A DNA stretch of 64,000 nucleotides from DAOTZR01 sp034432595 (GTDB lineage: Bacteria; Chloroflexota; Anaerolineae; B4-G1; SLSP01): assembly GCA_034432595.1 (NCBI GenBank), contig DAOUBT010000004.1, forward strand, positions 26,684-90,683, given 5' to 3'. The position numbers were made by a program, and so were the translations under genes. The notes under the pieces are model-generated. The model had not been told where the DNA came from, searched no databases, and saw only the letters and a list, made by a program, of their open reading frames with translations. Below, piece by piece: positions 24,916 through 34,317 of this stretch (position 1 is the first letter of the stretch; each line of letters opens with the position of its first letter).

Positions 24916-27438
24916 CTACCCGTTAACTCGCGCGGATTGGATCACCTGCTCCAGCGTAGCGGCTACAACATTGGAATCCACAGGTTTCTTAAGATAGGCC
25001 GCTGCGCCCAGAGCCATACTCGCCTCGCGTTCGTCGGCGATGGTCAGGACCACCACCGGTATGGAAGCTGTGGTCGCATCCGCCTTGAGCAGACGCAGAA
25101 CTTCCAGGCCGGAAATGCCCGGCATCATCAAATCCAGAACAATAGCATCGGGATGATGCAGGCGCACCAGCGTCATGCCTTCCGCTGCATTCTTTGCGCT
25201 CAGCACACGATAAGCGCGCTGCTCCAGCTCCTGCCGCAACCACTCCAGAATAGCAGGGTCGTCATCCACAGCCACAATGCAAGCTGGTGCGTCGGGGCGT
25301 CTCACGTCAGAGCTGGCGCCGTTACGCTGCTTCTCTTCGGATAAAAACGCAAGGCTCTGTTCCCCCGCCGGCAAGGCAAAGTAGAAAACGGCCCCGCTGG
25401 AAGGCTCAGAACGCACGGCAATATGGCCCTGATAGTGGCGCACAATATCGCGCGAAAGCGCCAATCCCAGGCCTGTACCTTTGGGTTTATCGTGGATGTA
25501 GTCCCCGCCTTGCCAGAAGCGCTCGAAAATATAAGGCTGATACTCCAGCGGAACACCAGGCCCCGTGTCGGCGACGCTGATCAAGAGACCGCCGCTTTCC
25601 GGCGTTATCCAGTCATCCACTTTCTCGCCCGCCTGCAACGCCCGCGCGCTTACCTTCACCCAGCCCGCAGAAGTGAATTTGATGGCGTTGGAAAGCAGGT
25701 TATCCAAAACTTGCTGAACACGCAGGGGATCGGCTTTAATCAAGGGGAGCGGGGATGCAAAATCCACCAGGATACGCAATCCTTTCTTTTCCGCCGCCTC
25801 ACGGAATCCCGCCACACTTTCTTCGATGATCATCGCCGGCTCGCACATCACATCGTTCCATTCCAGCTTGCCGCTATCCATGGCCGCCAGGTCAAGTACA
25901 TCGTTAATCAGATGCGTCAGGCGCTCACTTTCCTGAATGAGGATATCGAGATTACGACTCAAACGCTCGAAAGCGCGCTTTGCTGGCTCTGGAATCAGCG
26001 TGAGCGCGGCCATGAGCTGCTCCAGAGTGCGGCGCGTGAGCTTAGCAAAGCCCAGGATGGACGTGAGCGGCGTGCGCAGCTCGTGCGAAACCGATGAGAT
26101 AAAGTTCGTCTTCATGTGCGCGAGTTCCACATCGCGCGTGATGTCGTGCAACACCAGCACCGCACCCAGCCCCGTATGGGCGGGCAAGGCGCGCGCCAGC
26201 ACGCGGTAGACGTGCCGGTCAGGTGCGACGAGTTGCAACTCGTGCGCTCGCTCCGGCACCTGTAGCGCCTGCTGTAACAGTTCGTGTAGACCCGTGTTGG
26301 GGAAAAGCGCTGCCAGATGGGTCGTAGAAGCGTCCGTTGCCAGCGGGAAAACCGTGCGGAAAACTTCGTTGGTGATGACCAGCCGGCCTTCGCGATCGGT
26401 CACGACCAATCCCTCGGCAATGTTGTCCAGAATGGCAGCCAGCATTTGCTGTTTCTGTTCCAGCTCCGCCACGCGCGCCGCAATGTGCTCTTCCAGCGAC
26501 TGATTCAAGTCGTACATGCTCTGCTGCGTGGCAACGACATGACGGGCCATCGTGTAGATGTCCTGCGCCATCACGACAAAGTCCACGTCCGTGCTGCCGG
26601 TGACAAAATCGGCGCGGCTCTCTTCCATAAGGGAGCGCACCGCCTGCTGAATGTCAACATGGGCCATGCGAATCGTGCTGAGAATGAACAGGGCCAGGGC
26701 AAAGGTCAACAGGAGTAAGCTGCCCCCCAACAGGATGACAAAGGCGCCATTCCGCGCCAGCTCTGGACGTTGCCCGAACAGAGCCGTGAGCACGATCGTC
26801 CCCGTCAGTACCGGCACGAGCAGACGGGCCATGCGCCTATCAAGACTGCCGGGAGGGTTCAGGGATAGAGGCTGACCGGAAAGGGCTAACCTATGACGCA
26901 TCCGGCGCAGCGCGGGTGCCATAGCCAGTTCAGTAATCGTGCTGGCATAGGTCACGTACAGCAGCACGGCCAGCGCGCCGCCCAGGGCATACCAGCCCCA
27001 GGCCGCCCCCCGCAACGCTGCATCGAGCACGGCCAGAATGACCACCAGGCTACTCAGCACGGCGGCGATGCGCGTATAAAGGCCGGGCAAACCCTCAAGG
27101 TCTCGCGTCAGGGTGGGCAAATCTGCGGCGGGAATCTCATCCTGCCGCCAGGCTACGTTAATGCGCCGACAGGCCGGATGCGTTAATGGAGTTTCCAGCC
27201 AGCCCCCGCGCAGCAGATGGATGAGCGTGGCTATGCTCACCAATACGGCCAGCAGCACAAGCACATGCAGCAAGGACGCGCCGCTGAGTCCTGTCACCAA
27301 TACGATGAAGAGAAATCCCAGCAGCGCAGCGACCTGCCCACCGAGCACGGCCAGCAAGGCAACCACCACGCTGTAGGCGAAGCGTCGTGTCAGACGAAGC
27401 ACCAGACGCTCAGGTAAGCTCATGTCCGTTAGATTCAC
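24916..27438 (-). CDS. Membrane hybrid histidine kinase with PAS and C-terminal receiver
   Basis: An 840-residue kinase. The GTG start at 27438 has a GAGGG site and overlaps the stop of the upstream giant kinase by 29 bases; an ATG at 27423 is the alternative. The N-terminal ~260 residues hold 6-7 membrane helices (VVVALLAVLGGQVAALL, AFVILLGGSLLLLTF). A linker, a PAS domain (~335-430, VVTDREGRLVITNEVF), HisKA SHELRTPL (His452), HATPase (DTGPGVP, GTGLGLALSRDI) and a receiver with acidic pair in VAVDDDPAIL, Asp769 in VLDLMMPG and Lys in LKKPV follow. It can autophosphorylate and pass phosphate internally. Confidence 0.92.
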   Translation of the reverse strand: MNLTDMSLPERLVLRLTRRFAYSVVVALLAVLGGQVAALLGFLFIVLVTGLSGASLLHVLVLLAVLVSIATLIHLLRGGWLETPLTHPACRRINVAWRQDEIPAADLPTLTRDLEGLPGLYTRIAAVLSSLVVILAVLDAALRGAAWGWYALGGALAVLLYVTYASTITELAMAPALRRMRHRLALSGQPLSLNPPGSLDRRMARLLVPVLTGTIVLTALFGQRPELARNGAFVILLGGSLLLLTFALALFILSTIRMAHVDIQQAVRSLMEESRADFVTGSTDVDFVVMAQDIYTMARHVVATQQSMYDLNQSLEEHIAARVAELEQKQQMLAAILDNIAEGLVVTDREGRLVITNEVFRTVFPLATDASTTHLAALFPNTGLHELLQQALQVPERAHELQLVAPDRHVYRVLARALPAHTGLGAVLVLHDITRDVELAHMKTNFISSVSHELRTPLTSILGFAKLTRRTLEQLMAALTLIPEPAKRAFERLSRNLDILIQESERLTHLINDVLDLAAMDSGKLEWNDVMCEPAMIIEESVAGFREAAEKKGLRILVDFASPLPLIKADPLRVQQVLDNLLSNAIKFTSAGWVKVSARALQAGEKVDDWITPESGGLLISVADTGPGVPLEYQPYIFERFWQGGDYIHDKPKGTGLGLALSRDIVRHYQGHIAVRSEPSSGAVFYFALPAGEQSLAFLSEEKQRNGASSDVRRPDAPACIVAVDDDPAILEWLRQELEQRAYRVLSAKNAAEGMTLVRLHHPDAIVLDLMMPGISGLEVLRLLKADATTASIPVVVLTIADEREASMALGAAAYLKKPVDSNVVAATLEQVIQSARVNG

Positions 27439-30400
27439 GTTTTTCCCTCATTAAAACAATGACTTCACGCCCATGTACGGGGTGCTTGAGGCGCACCGCC
27501 TGCCAGGCACTCTCGTCGGGACGTAGCTGGGTCATCAGCCAGCTTTGCAAGGTGACGGTCTGCCCGGTAAGCAGAGCGCTGTGCACGTCATAAGCATCCA
27601 GGACCTGAAAGCCATCGGCGTTCAGGTAGCTCATCATTCCCGCCAAAGGCGTCTCGGCGGGCAGCTCAGTGCTGCTACGATAGAGGCGCAGCAGGGTTTG
27701 GGCATGTTGCAACAGAAGGTCTTCCGCTACCGGCAGGCGCAAGCATAGATCCGCACCTCGCTGTCGGCCCAAGTCCAATTCATGCTGATGCGTAGCCAGC
27801 AGGAAGACGGGAATGCGCAGGGTTTGCGGGTCGGATTTAAGGATGCGCAGCACGTCAAAGGCGGTGAGGTCGGTGAGGCGCGTGTTCAGTACGATCAGCG
27901 CCGGCGCCTGTTGCCGGGCCAGGGTAATGCCCTCGCTCCCGCTTTGCGCGTGCAGAACGGGATAGCCGAGAGACGGCAAATTGTCGTGCAGGGTCTGCAG
28001 GGCCGCATCGCGCGGGCCAATCAGCAAGACTGGCGCAGAAACGCTGAGAGGACCAGTGCTACCCCGTGGGCGGCTTTCCGGCACGACGGCGCTCGTCCGC
28101 TCTTGCGGTGCGCCCTGCCAGGGCAAGGCGAAGAAAAAGGTGCTGCCACGACCAGGGGCCGAATCCACCCCAATAAACCCATGGTAGTGGCTGATGATTT
28201 CATGGCAAATGGAAAGGCCCAGCCCTGTGCCCTGAGGTTTATCCGTGAGACCGTTGGAGGTGAGTTGCTGGAAGCGCTTAAACAGGCGCGCCTGCAATTC
28301 GGGGGCAATGCCCGGTCCGCGGTCGCTGACGCTGACTAAGAGCGCGCCGCCCTCCGGTACAGGCCAGTCCTCTAACCGCTCGCCCGGCGCAAGCGTTTTT
28401 AAGGTGATGGTGATACTCTCCCCCGGCGGAGAGAATTTAATGGCGTTGGAGATGAGGTTGAAGAGCACCTGTCGGACGCGCTCCGCGTCGGCGTAGAGGG
28501 GCGGAAGGGACTCCTGCACGCGCCGCCGAATGCTCAACTGCTGCTGTTCGAGCAGGGGACGCAGTTCCTCCAAAACTTGCTCCAGAAGTTGCGGCACGTG
28601 GAGCGGCTGATCGTTCCACGCCATGCGTCCGGCTTCGATGCGGGCGATGTCGAGCACGTCGTTGGCAAGCTGATTCAGACGCTGCGCCTCTTTCTGGATG
28701 ATGTCGAGGTTGTTCAACACGCGCTTGAGGGCCTCCTGTACGCGCCCATTGTCCGCCGGCAGATGAGGGATGAGGTCGCGTTCCAGGTGTTTGCGCGTGA
28801 CGCGGGCAAAGCCCAGGACCGAGGTAAGCGGCGTGCGCATTTCATGGGAGACAGTGCTGATGAACTCCGTCTTCATGCGGTCGAGTTCTTTTTCGTGCGT
28901 GATGTCGCGCAGCAGGGTGACGACGCCAAGTTCAGCCGCCTCCTCTGCCGCCGCTGCCGAGGCTTTAAAGCTGCGGTGATCTTCTAAGGTGATTTCGGTC
29001 ATGAAGGTTGAAGCGGGGTCCCGCATGGCCTCTGTAATCAGACGGTTCAGCTCCTGTTCTGCCGCGCTCGCGCCCAGGGGACGCCCCAATATTTCGTGTG
29101 CCGGGCGGTTCAGAATCGCTTCCGCAGCAGGGTTGACCAGAACAACACTGCCATCCGGCGCCGTGACCAGGAGGCCATCCACCATGGTGCGCAGCGTCAC
29201 GTCGAGTTTGCGCTTTTCCTGCGCCAGGGTATCGGCCAGACGGGCCAGTTGACGGGCCTGCTCCGTCACGTTGGCGAAGAGATGGGCATTTTCCAAAGCG
29301 ACGGTAATTTGTTGCCCCAGCGCCATAAACAGGTCCACGTCTTCCGGGGTGAAGGCGTTGACGTGTTGGGTTTCAAGGTTGAACACGCCGATGAGACCTT
29401 CGCGCCCCATCAGGGGAATGGCCAGCTCCGCACGGATTTCCGGCATACCCGGCACGTAGCGGGGATCGAGGCTGACATCGTTGCACAGCACAGGTTTGCC
29501 ACTCCGCGCCGCGGCCACCGTCAGGCCAGGCCCATCCAGAGAGAGGCGCAGATCATAGGTGCTTTCCGGATAGCCAACTTGATAGCCAATGTACAGGACT
29601 CGCGCGGCGGGGTCGAACAGGAAGATGCCCACGTGCGGATAGGTGAAAGCCTTAGCGACAGCTTCTACCACGGCCTGCATCAGCGCGCGCGGATCGAGAA
29701 TGGAGGTGATGGTATGGGAAACCTGTTGCAGAATGCTGAGACGCGCAGCCTGCGTCTGCACGCGCTCGTACAGGCGGGCATTTTGCAAGGCCACAGCAAC
29801 CTGATTGGCCAGAGCCGTCAGCAACTGCGTCGCGCGCTCGTCAAAGGCATTGGCCCGGGTGCAGGCCAGATGAAAGACGCCGATAACTTTCTCGCCAGAG
29901 AACATGGGAATGGCCAGTTCCGAGCGCAGGTGAGAAACAGCCACCCCATCCGCCGGATGTTGTCGCCGCTGCGTGGTGCGCGTAGCAGCGGCCTCCGCCA
30001 CCAGGCTATGTTCCGGATTCAGAATCAGAGGGATGGGGTCTAACAGGGAAAGTGTCTCGTTTTGGGAGACATAGGAGAGATCGCCGGTGCGTTCGTCCAC
30101 AAGATGCAGCGCCACCACGGGGTAGCCAAAAGTATCGCGCACGAAATGGACAATTTCATGCAACAAACGGCGCACGTCCAACAGGCCGCTGATGTGCTCA
30201 GAGGCCTTGAGCAGCACACCGAGGTCGCGAGCGTGAGCCTGCATCTGCTGATACAAACGGGCGTTGTGAACGGCGGTTGCCAGTTGCGCGGCGAAAAGTG
30301 AGGCTTTGCGCGCATCCTCCGGCGTGTAAAAGTCGGGCTCATGCTTATCCACCGTCAGCAGGCCGATGCCCTCACCCTGCACCGTGAGCGGCGCGCCAAT

Positions 30401-32470
30401 CCAGGAGCGGATAGTTTTGACGCCTTCCACATCGGTGCGCTGGTGTCCCCAGGTGGGGTGTTTTTGCACATCGGGGATGACGAGGGTGCGCAGCATGCGC
30501 ATGGTCTCGTGGCTGAGGTTGCTCTCTTCAGGGCCAAAGGTCGCGCCCAGCACCGTCTCTGGATGCTCGAAACCCCGACATGCCGCGATGGTGAGTTTGC
30601 CATCCGGCGTGAGGAGCAGGATGGAGGCCGAGTCAAAGGAGATGACCTGCTCCAGTTGCTCCAGGCCGCGATTGAGCACCTCCTCCAGGTCCAGGGTGCT
30701 GTTGACCATGCGCGCCAGGTCCGCGAGCAGGGTGGCTGTGCGGCGTTCCTGCTCCGTCTGCCGGTAGAGCTGCGCGTTGTGGAGCGCCACGGCGGCCTGA
30801 TGGGCGACGGCGGTGAGCAGGCGCACATCCTCATCGCTGAAGGCATGGCGCTGCTCGCTCTCCACGTTGAACACGCCGATGATGCGCTCGCCAATGCGCA
30901 AGGGGATGGCCAGTTCAGCTTGCGTGGTCGGATCGGTGCGGATGAAATGGGGGGACTGCGTCACATCCTGTGCCAGATATACTTCGCCCGTAGCCGCGGC
31001 GTAACCCACAATGCCCTTTCCCAAGGGGATGCGTTTTTCACGGACAGCGGGATCGAAATAGTTGGGGCTGGCTGCCACATACAGGGCCTGCTCGTTCTCA
31101 TCCAATAGCAAAATTGAGGTATTGCGGAAGCCAAAGGTGGTCTCTACAGCGTTGATGATTTCCTGCAGCACCTGCATAATATCCAGCGTGGAGTTCAGAC
31201 GCTGGGAAATGCTCTGCAGAATGAGCAGCTCTTTGCGCTCGCGGATGATGTGCGCCTGCTGCCGTTTGAGCCGATCTTGCAGGCGGTTGAAGGCGCGTAC
31301 CAGGTCCCCTACCTCATCATGAGAAATAATAGGCAGGGGATGCAGCTCAATTTCATCGCCGCGGCTCAGTTCGTGCAGGCGTTGTGTGAGATAGGCCATG
31401 TCGCGGGTGAAATCCACCGCTGCGGAGCGGTTGACCACAAACACAAACACAATCATCAAGCCAGCAAAAGCCCCCAAAATCAACAGGGCACGCCGCATTA
31501 ACGGGCTGGCAAAGGGATTGATGCGGTACACAAACCCCACCTTCCAGGGCTCTTCCCCACTGCGATACACCGGTGAGGTCACGGCTGCCCAGGCTGGCGT
31601 TTCAATGTAAGTAGATTCCGTCATCACCCGGGACCAGTCCACCCCCACATCCTGGAAAGCGCGCGGCACCCTCGTTAAAAGTTGCCCCTCATCATCCAAC
31701 AAAAAACCATACCCCTCGATCCCCTGCAGCTCTTCCACAGTAGCCACCCAATCGGTGTTGTAGTGCAAATAGGGGAAGACATGCTGATTGAGGGTCTGTA
31801 AGAGCAACTGGTATTTGTTGTAGAGCATGATGCGCGAGCTCTGGTAGATAATGGCGTAACCCAAGAGAGCCAGAAAGACCAGGCAGACGCTGATGAGCAG
31901 GAGCATGGTCAGCAATTGCCGGGCCACGAGGGTAAACCGTGGCCGGGTAAGCTCATCCTGGACGGCATGGGTCACCAGCAAAACCGGCATCACAAGCTGA
32001 CGCAGGCCCAGGTAAATCAACAGGGACAGCGCACAGGCCACCACCAGAATCAATCCGGAAGAAGGGAGCTGCTCCTGTAGGGTATAGCGCGGATCCAGGG
32101 CTGCAGCGATAAAATCTGATGCCAGCGTGACCACCAGTGTGATGAGAAGGGGGCGGTAGAAGAAACGGAGAGGAATCGAGAAAGCGGCCTGACGCGCCTG
32201 CAACAACGTGTTCAAAGGCGGCGTCTCGCCCGCTTGCAAGCGCCGCCCCAGCGCTTCGATAGGCTCAAAAGCCCGGTATAGGGCCCACCCCACCAGGAGT
32301 GGAACTAACGGACCAAACAAGAGAGAATTCCTCAGCCCCAAACGAGCAGAGGTTTCCTCCTGCGCGGTCAGAATCGGGCTGATGAGGGCCAACAATACAA
32401 CGCCCCCCGTCGCAATACCAGCGACGAGCAAGACAGCCTTACGGCGCAGCCCGATTAGCTCAGAAGCCAT
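27410..32470 (-). CDS. Giant membrane GAF/PAS histidine kinase with degenerate receiver (1686 residues)
   Basis: The ATG at 32470 follows AAGGGA. Five N-terminal helices, an extracytoplasmic loop (~220-320), a sixth helix (ALLILGAFAGLMIVFVFVV) and a HAMP-like linker (~345-400) precede four GAF domains (~430-580, 590-740, 750-900, 910-1060). A PAS domain (~1085-1180), HisKA SHEMRTPL (His1209) and HATPase (LISNAIKF, DRGPGIA, GTGLGLSICHEI) follow. The last ~230 residues form a receiver-like fold. The acidic pair is replaced (LLIGPRDA) and the acceptor Asp by Asn1529 (LIVLNTRL), so it cannot be phosphorylated normally. It overlaps the next kinase gene and follows a lone receiver gene by 24 bp. 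Confidence 0.92.
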   Translation of the reverse strand: MASELIGLRRKAVLLVAGIATGGVVLLALISPILTAQEETSARLGLRNSLLFGPLVPLLVGWALYRAFEPIEALGRRLQAGETPPLNTLLQARQAAFSIPLRFFYRPLLITLVVTLASDFIAAALDPRYTLQEQLPSSGLILVVACALSLLIYLGLRQLVMPVLLVTHAVQDELTRPRFTLVARQLLTMLLLISVCLVFLALLGYAIIYQSSRIMLYNKYQLLLQTLNQHVFPYLHYNTDWVATVEELQGIEGYGFLLDDEGQLLTRVPRAFQDVGVDWSRVMTESTYIETPAWAAVTSPVYRSGEEPWKVGFVYRINPFASPLMRRALLILGAFAGLMIVFVFVVNRSAAVDFTRDMAYLTQRLHELSRGDEIELHPLPIISHDEVGDLVRAFNRLQDRLKRQQAHIIRERKELLILQSISQRLNSTLDIMQVLQEIINAVETTFGFRNTSILLLDENEQALYVAASPNYFDPAVREKRIPLGKGIVGYAAATGEVYLAQDVTQSPHFIRTDPTTQAELAIPLRIGERIIGVFNVESEQRHAFSDEDVRLLTAVAHQAAVALHNAQLYRQTEQERRTATLLADLARMVNSTLDLEEVLNRGLEQLEQVISFDSASILLLTPDGKLTIAACRGFEHPETVLGATFGPEESNLSHETMRMLRTLVIPDVQKHPTWGHQRTDVEGVKTIRSWIGAPLTVQGEGIGLLTVDKHEPDFYTPEDARKASLFAAQLATAVHNARLYQQMQAHARDLGVLLKASEHISGLLDVRRLLHEIVHFVRDTFGYPVVALHLVDERTGDLSYVSQNETLSLLDPIPLILNPEHSLVAEAAATRTTQRRQHPADGVAVSHLRSELAIPMFSGEKVIGVFHLACTRANAFDERATQLLTALANQVAVALQNARLYERVQTQAARLSILQQVSHTITSILDPRALMQAVVEAVAKAFTYPHVGIFLFDPAARVLYIGYQVGYPESTYDLRLSLDGPGLTVAAARSGKPVLCNDVSLDPRYVPGMPEIRAELAIPLMGREGLIGVFNLETQHVNAFTPEDVDLFMALGQQITVALENAHLFANVTEQARQLARLADTLAQEKRKLDVTLRTMVDGLLVTAPDGSVVLVNPAAEAILNRPAHEILGRPLGASAAEQELNRLITEAMRDPASTFMTEITLEDHRSFKASAAAAEEAAELGVVTLLRDITHEKELDRMKTEFISTVSHEMRTPLTSVLGFARVTRKHLERDLIPHLPADNGRVQEALKRVLNNLDIIQKEAQRLNQLANDVLDIARIEAGRMAWNDQPLHVPQLLEQVLEELRPLLEQQQLSIRRRVQESLPPLYADAERVRQVLFNLISNAIKFSPPGESITITLKTLAPGERLEDWPVPEGGALLVSVSDRGPGIAPELQARLFKRFQQLTSNGLTDKPQGTGLGLSICHEIISHYHGFIGVDSAPGRGSTFFFALPWQGAPQERTSAVVPESRPRGSTGPLSVSAPVLLIGPRDAALQTLHDNLPSLGYPVLHAQSGSEGITLARQQAPALIVLNTRLTDLTAFDVLRILKSDPQTLRIPVFLLATHQHELDLGRQRGADLCLRLPVAEDLLLQHAQTLLRLYRSSTELPAETPLAGMMSYLNADGFQVLDAYDVHSALLTGQTVTLQSWLMTQLRPDESAWQAVRLKHPVHGREVIVLMREKRESNGHELT

Positions 32471-32494
32471 AAGTTATCCCTTACAGGCTACCGA

Positions 32495-32878
32495 TCAGCC
32501 CTCCAGGTGGAGAATGGACACCGCGCGTTCCATAATGAAATCCGGATCGAAAGGCTTGGTGATGTATTCATCAGCTCCGGCGCGATTGCCCTGTTCTTTA
32601 TCCACAGCCTGCCCTTTGGCCGTGAGCAAAATCACGTACACCGATGGATGTTGCGCTTTAATCTGCGCGCACACTTCGTACCCGCTTTTCTTGGGCATCA
32701 TCACATCGAGGAAAATCAGGTCCGGCACCTCGCTCAACGCCAATTCGAGGGCTTCCTCTCCATCTCCGGCGGTCAAAAGCTCTACATCTTGATCTTCGAG
32801 GTCTTCCAGAGTCTGGGTTAGAAGCGTGCGGATGAAGGCCTCATCGTCAACAATCATAATTTTACGGCTTTGCGTCAT
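32495..32878 (-). CDS. Stand-alone CheY-like response regulator
   Basis: The ATG at 32878 follows AGGAGGAACT; a longer frame upstream has no start support. The 127-residue single receiver has acidic pair Asp11/Asp12, phospho-acceptor Asp58 (LIFLDVMMPKKSG), Thr in LLTAKG and Lys in YITKPF. There is no output domain, so it should act by protein binding or as a phosphate shuttle. It is first of a minus-strand run with the giant and hybrid kinases. This makes those two kinases its likely donors. Confidence 0.92.
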   Translation of the reverse strand: MTQSRKIMIVDDEAFIRTLLTQTLEDLEDQDVELLTAGDGEEALELALSEVPDLIFLDVMMPKKSGYEVCAQIKAQHPSVYVILLTAKGQAVDKEQGNRAGADEYITKPFDPDFIMERAVSILHLEG

Positions 32879-33411
32879 AGTTCCTCCTGATTCAACCTGC
32901 GGTGCCTGGATGTATGGGCTACAAAACCTCCGTGCCACAAGGAAACCAGGAAACTTTCCCCGGCCATCTTCGCGGTCAAACGGATTGTGCAGCCTCATCT
33001 TTATCTTAATACAAAGCAACTTTATCATGCTCTGGAAAGTAGTCAAGTATTTTCCCCAGGCCTTTGCCCTGGCCGATGCGCCATGAGCAAACGGGGGGCA
33101 TGTATGGCGTTGAGCAGACACGAGCAGCCCATGCTGGACTGGCATTCGCTATGTTGGAGCCGTGGCTAAGAGCCGTGAGCTATGAGGCAAAGAACATTCA
33201 GGCGGGGTGGACGTGAGTGAAGGCCATGCCTGCGCCCACCCCAATCCAGGCTGACGGTGATTTCAATCGCCATCCTGGTGCTGAAAGTAAGCCGTTACGC
33301 ACAAAAATTGGTATCTCAGGATTAACCTAACCGTAACTGCCTTGAAACACCCTGAAACCCCCACTTGTGGTATGCTTTGAGCAGTACTTATCCAAGAGAT
33401 GGTAGGGATCT
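32879..33411. other. Divergent intergenic region with a repeat remnant
   Basis: This 533-bp gap separates the minus-strand receiver gene from a plus-strand gene. It contains repeat copy A at 33180-33298 and AT-richer segments near 33000-33030 and 33300-33390 that could hold promoters. I could not find a convincing -35/-10 pair. No gene is seen. Confidence 0.5.
33180..33298 (+). repeat. MITE-like repeat copy A (partial)
   Basis: AGAACATTCAGGCGGGGTGG matches copy C exactly over 20 bases on the other strand, and the right end reads CTGGTGCTGAAAGTAAGCCGTTAC, matching copy B and the GTAACGGCT terminus. The left part and the middle are shortened. Confidence 0.6.
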
Positions 33412-34317
33412 ATGCATTGGACTCTGACGACACCGGCGGATTTTTCTCTGGCCAATATGCTGAAACGCTCCTGGCCTTTCTTACTCCGTCCCTTTGAAAA
33501 GACGGGGCATCCAGAGCGTTTGCATCGCGTGGAGCGCCTGAGCACAGGCACCATCGTGGCACTGACGATAGCGCACGCACCGGGCGGTCTCACCTTAGCC
33601 GTCAGCGAACGGCTCAGTGGCCCCGAAACCGAAGAACTCAGCCAGAAAATGTGGCGCGCCCTGCGTTTAGGGGAAGACCTGAGCGCCTTCCTGATCCTGC
33701 AGCGAGAACTGACTCCGGAGATCAACATCAGCGATGCCCCGCGTTTTCTGCGCAGCAGCAGCTTGTTTGAGGACCTCGTCAAGGCCTTCATTATCATCCA
33801 ATCCCCGCCGGGATGGTATGACTATCGCATCTCCTGGCTGGTGGATCGCATTGGTGATCCCTTGCCGCGCAATCCCACCCTCCACGCTTTCCCGACGCCC
33901 GCGCAGTTGCTCTGGGAGCAACTCTTACTCAAAGGAATGTTCGGGCCGGAGCTGGCGCGCAACCTGCTCCAACTGGCGGAATTGTTCCAGGCTGAGGGGG
34001 AGAGCCTGGAAAGCCTGCCGCAATCTCCGCTGCCGGAACACGCGCTGAACACCCTCTTCGATCATCTCCCTGACCTGGATCAGGCCACGCTGGATCTCAT
34101 CATGTTGCTGACGGGGCATTACGAACACGTCCCGACAACGCTCAATGCCTACCGACGCCTTTTTGGCAAGTTTCAAACCGATGCCCTGCTCCAGAGCCCT
34201 CTGGAGACCCTGCTCAGGCCCTGGCATCCCTGGGAAACCCTGGCTTACTGGCTGGGTTCCGGACTACCCAAACCTGTGAAAGGGGTGACCGCCCATGCCA
34301 ACGCCACGTACCGATAA
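33412..34317 (+). CDS. AlkA-like (HhH-GPD) glycosylase-fold protein with lost active site
   Basis: A 301-residue protein resembling 3-methyladenine glycosylase II-type proteins. There is an N-terminal TBP-like domain (LANMLKRSWPFLLRPF), LRLGEDLSAFLIL, RFLRSSSLFEDLVKAFII and FPTPAQLLWEQLL. The helix-hairpin-helix, normally LPGxGPxxA, reads LPDLDQATLDLIMLL, and the segment that normally carries the catalytic Asp (VPVDS-like) reads HVPTTLNAY. Both hallmark features therefore appear lost, which suggests DNA or nucleotide binding rather than base excision. The 3' end overlaps the next kinase-like gene by 23 bases. Family assignment is by eye and should be confirmed by profile search. Confidence 0.6.
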   Translation: MHWTLTTPADFSLANMLKRSWPFLLRPFEKTGHPERLHRVERLSTGTIVALTIAHAPGGLTLAVSERLSGPETEELSQKMWRALRLGEDLSAFLILQRELTPEINISDAPRFLRSSSLFEDLVKAFIIIQSPPGWYDYRISWLVDRIGDPLPRNPTLHAFPTPAQLLWEQLLLKGMFGPELARNLLQLAELFQAEGESLESLPQSPLPEHALNTLFDHLPDLDQATLDLIMLLTGHYEHVPTTLNAYRRLFGKFQTDALLQSPLETLLRPWHPWETLAYWLGSGLPKPVKGVTAHANATYR

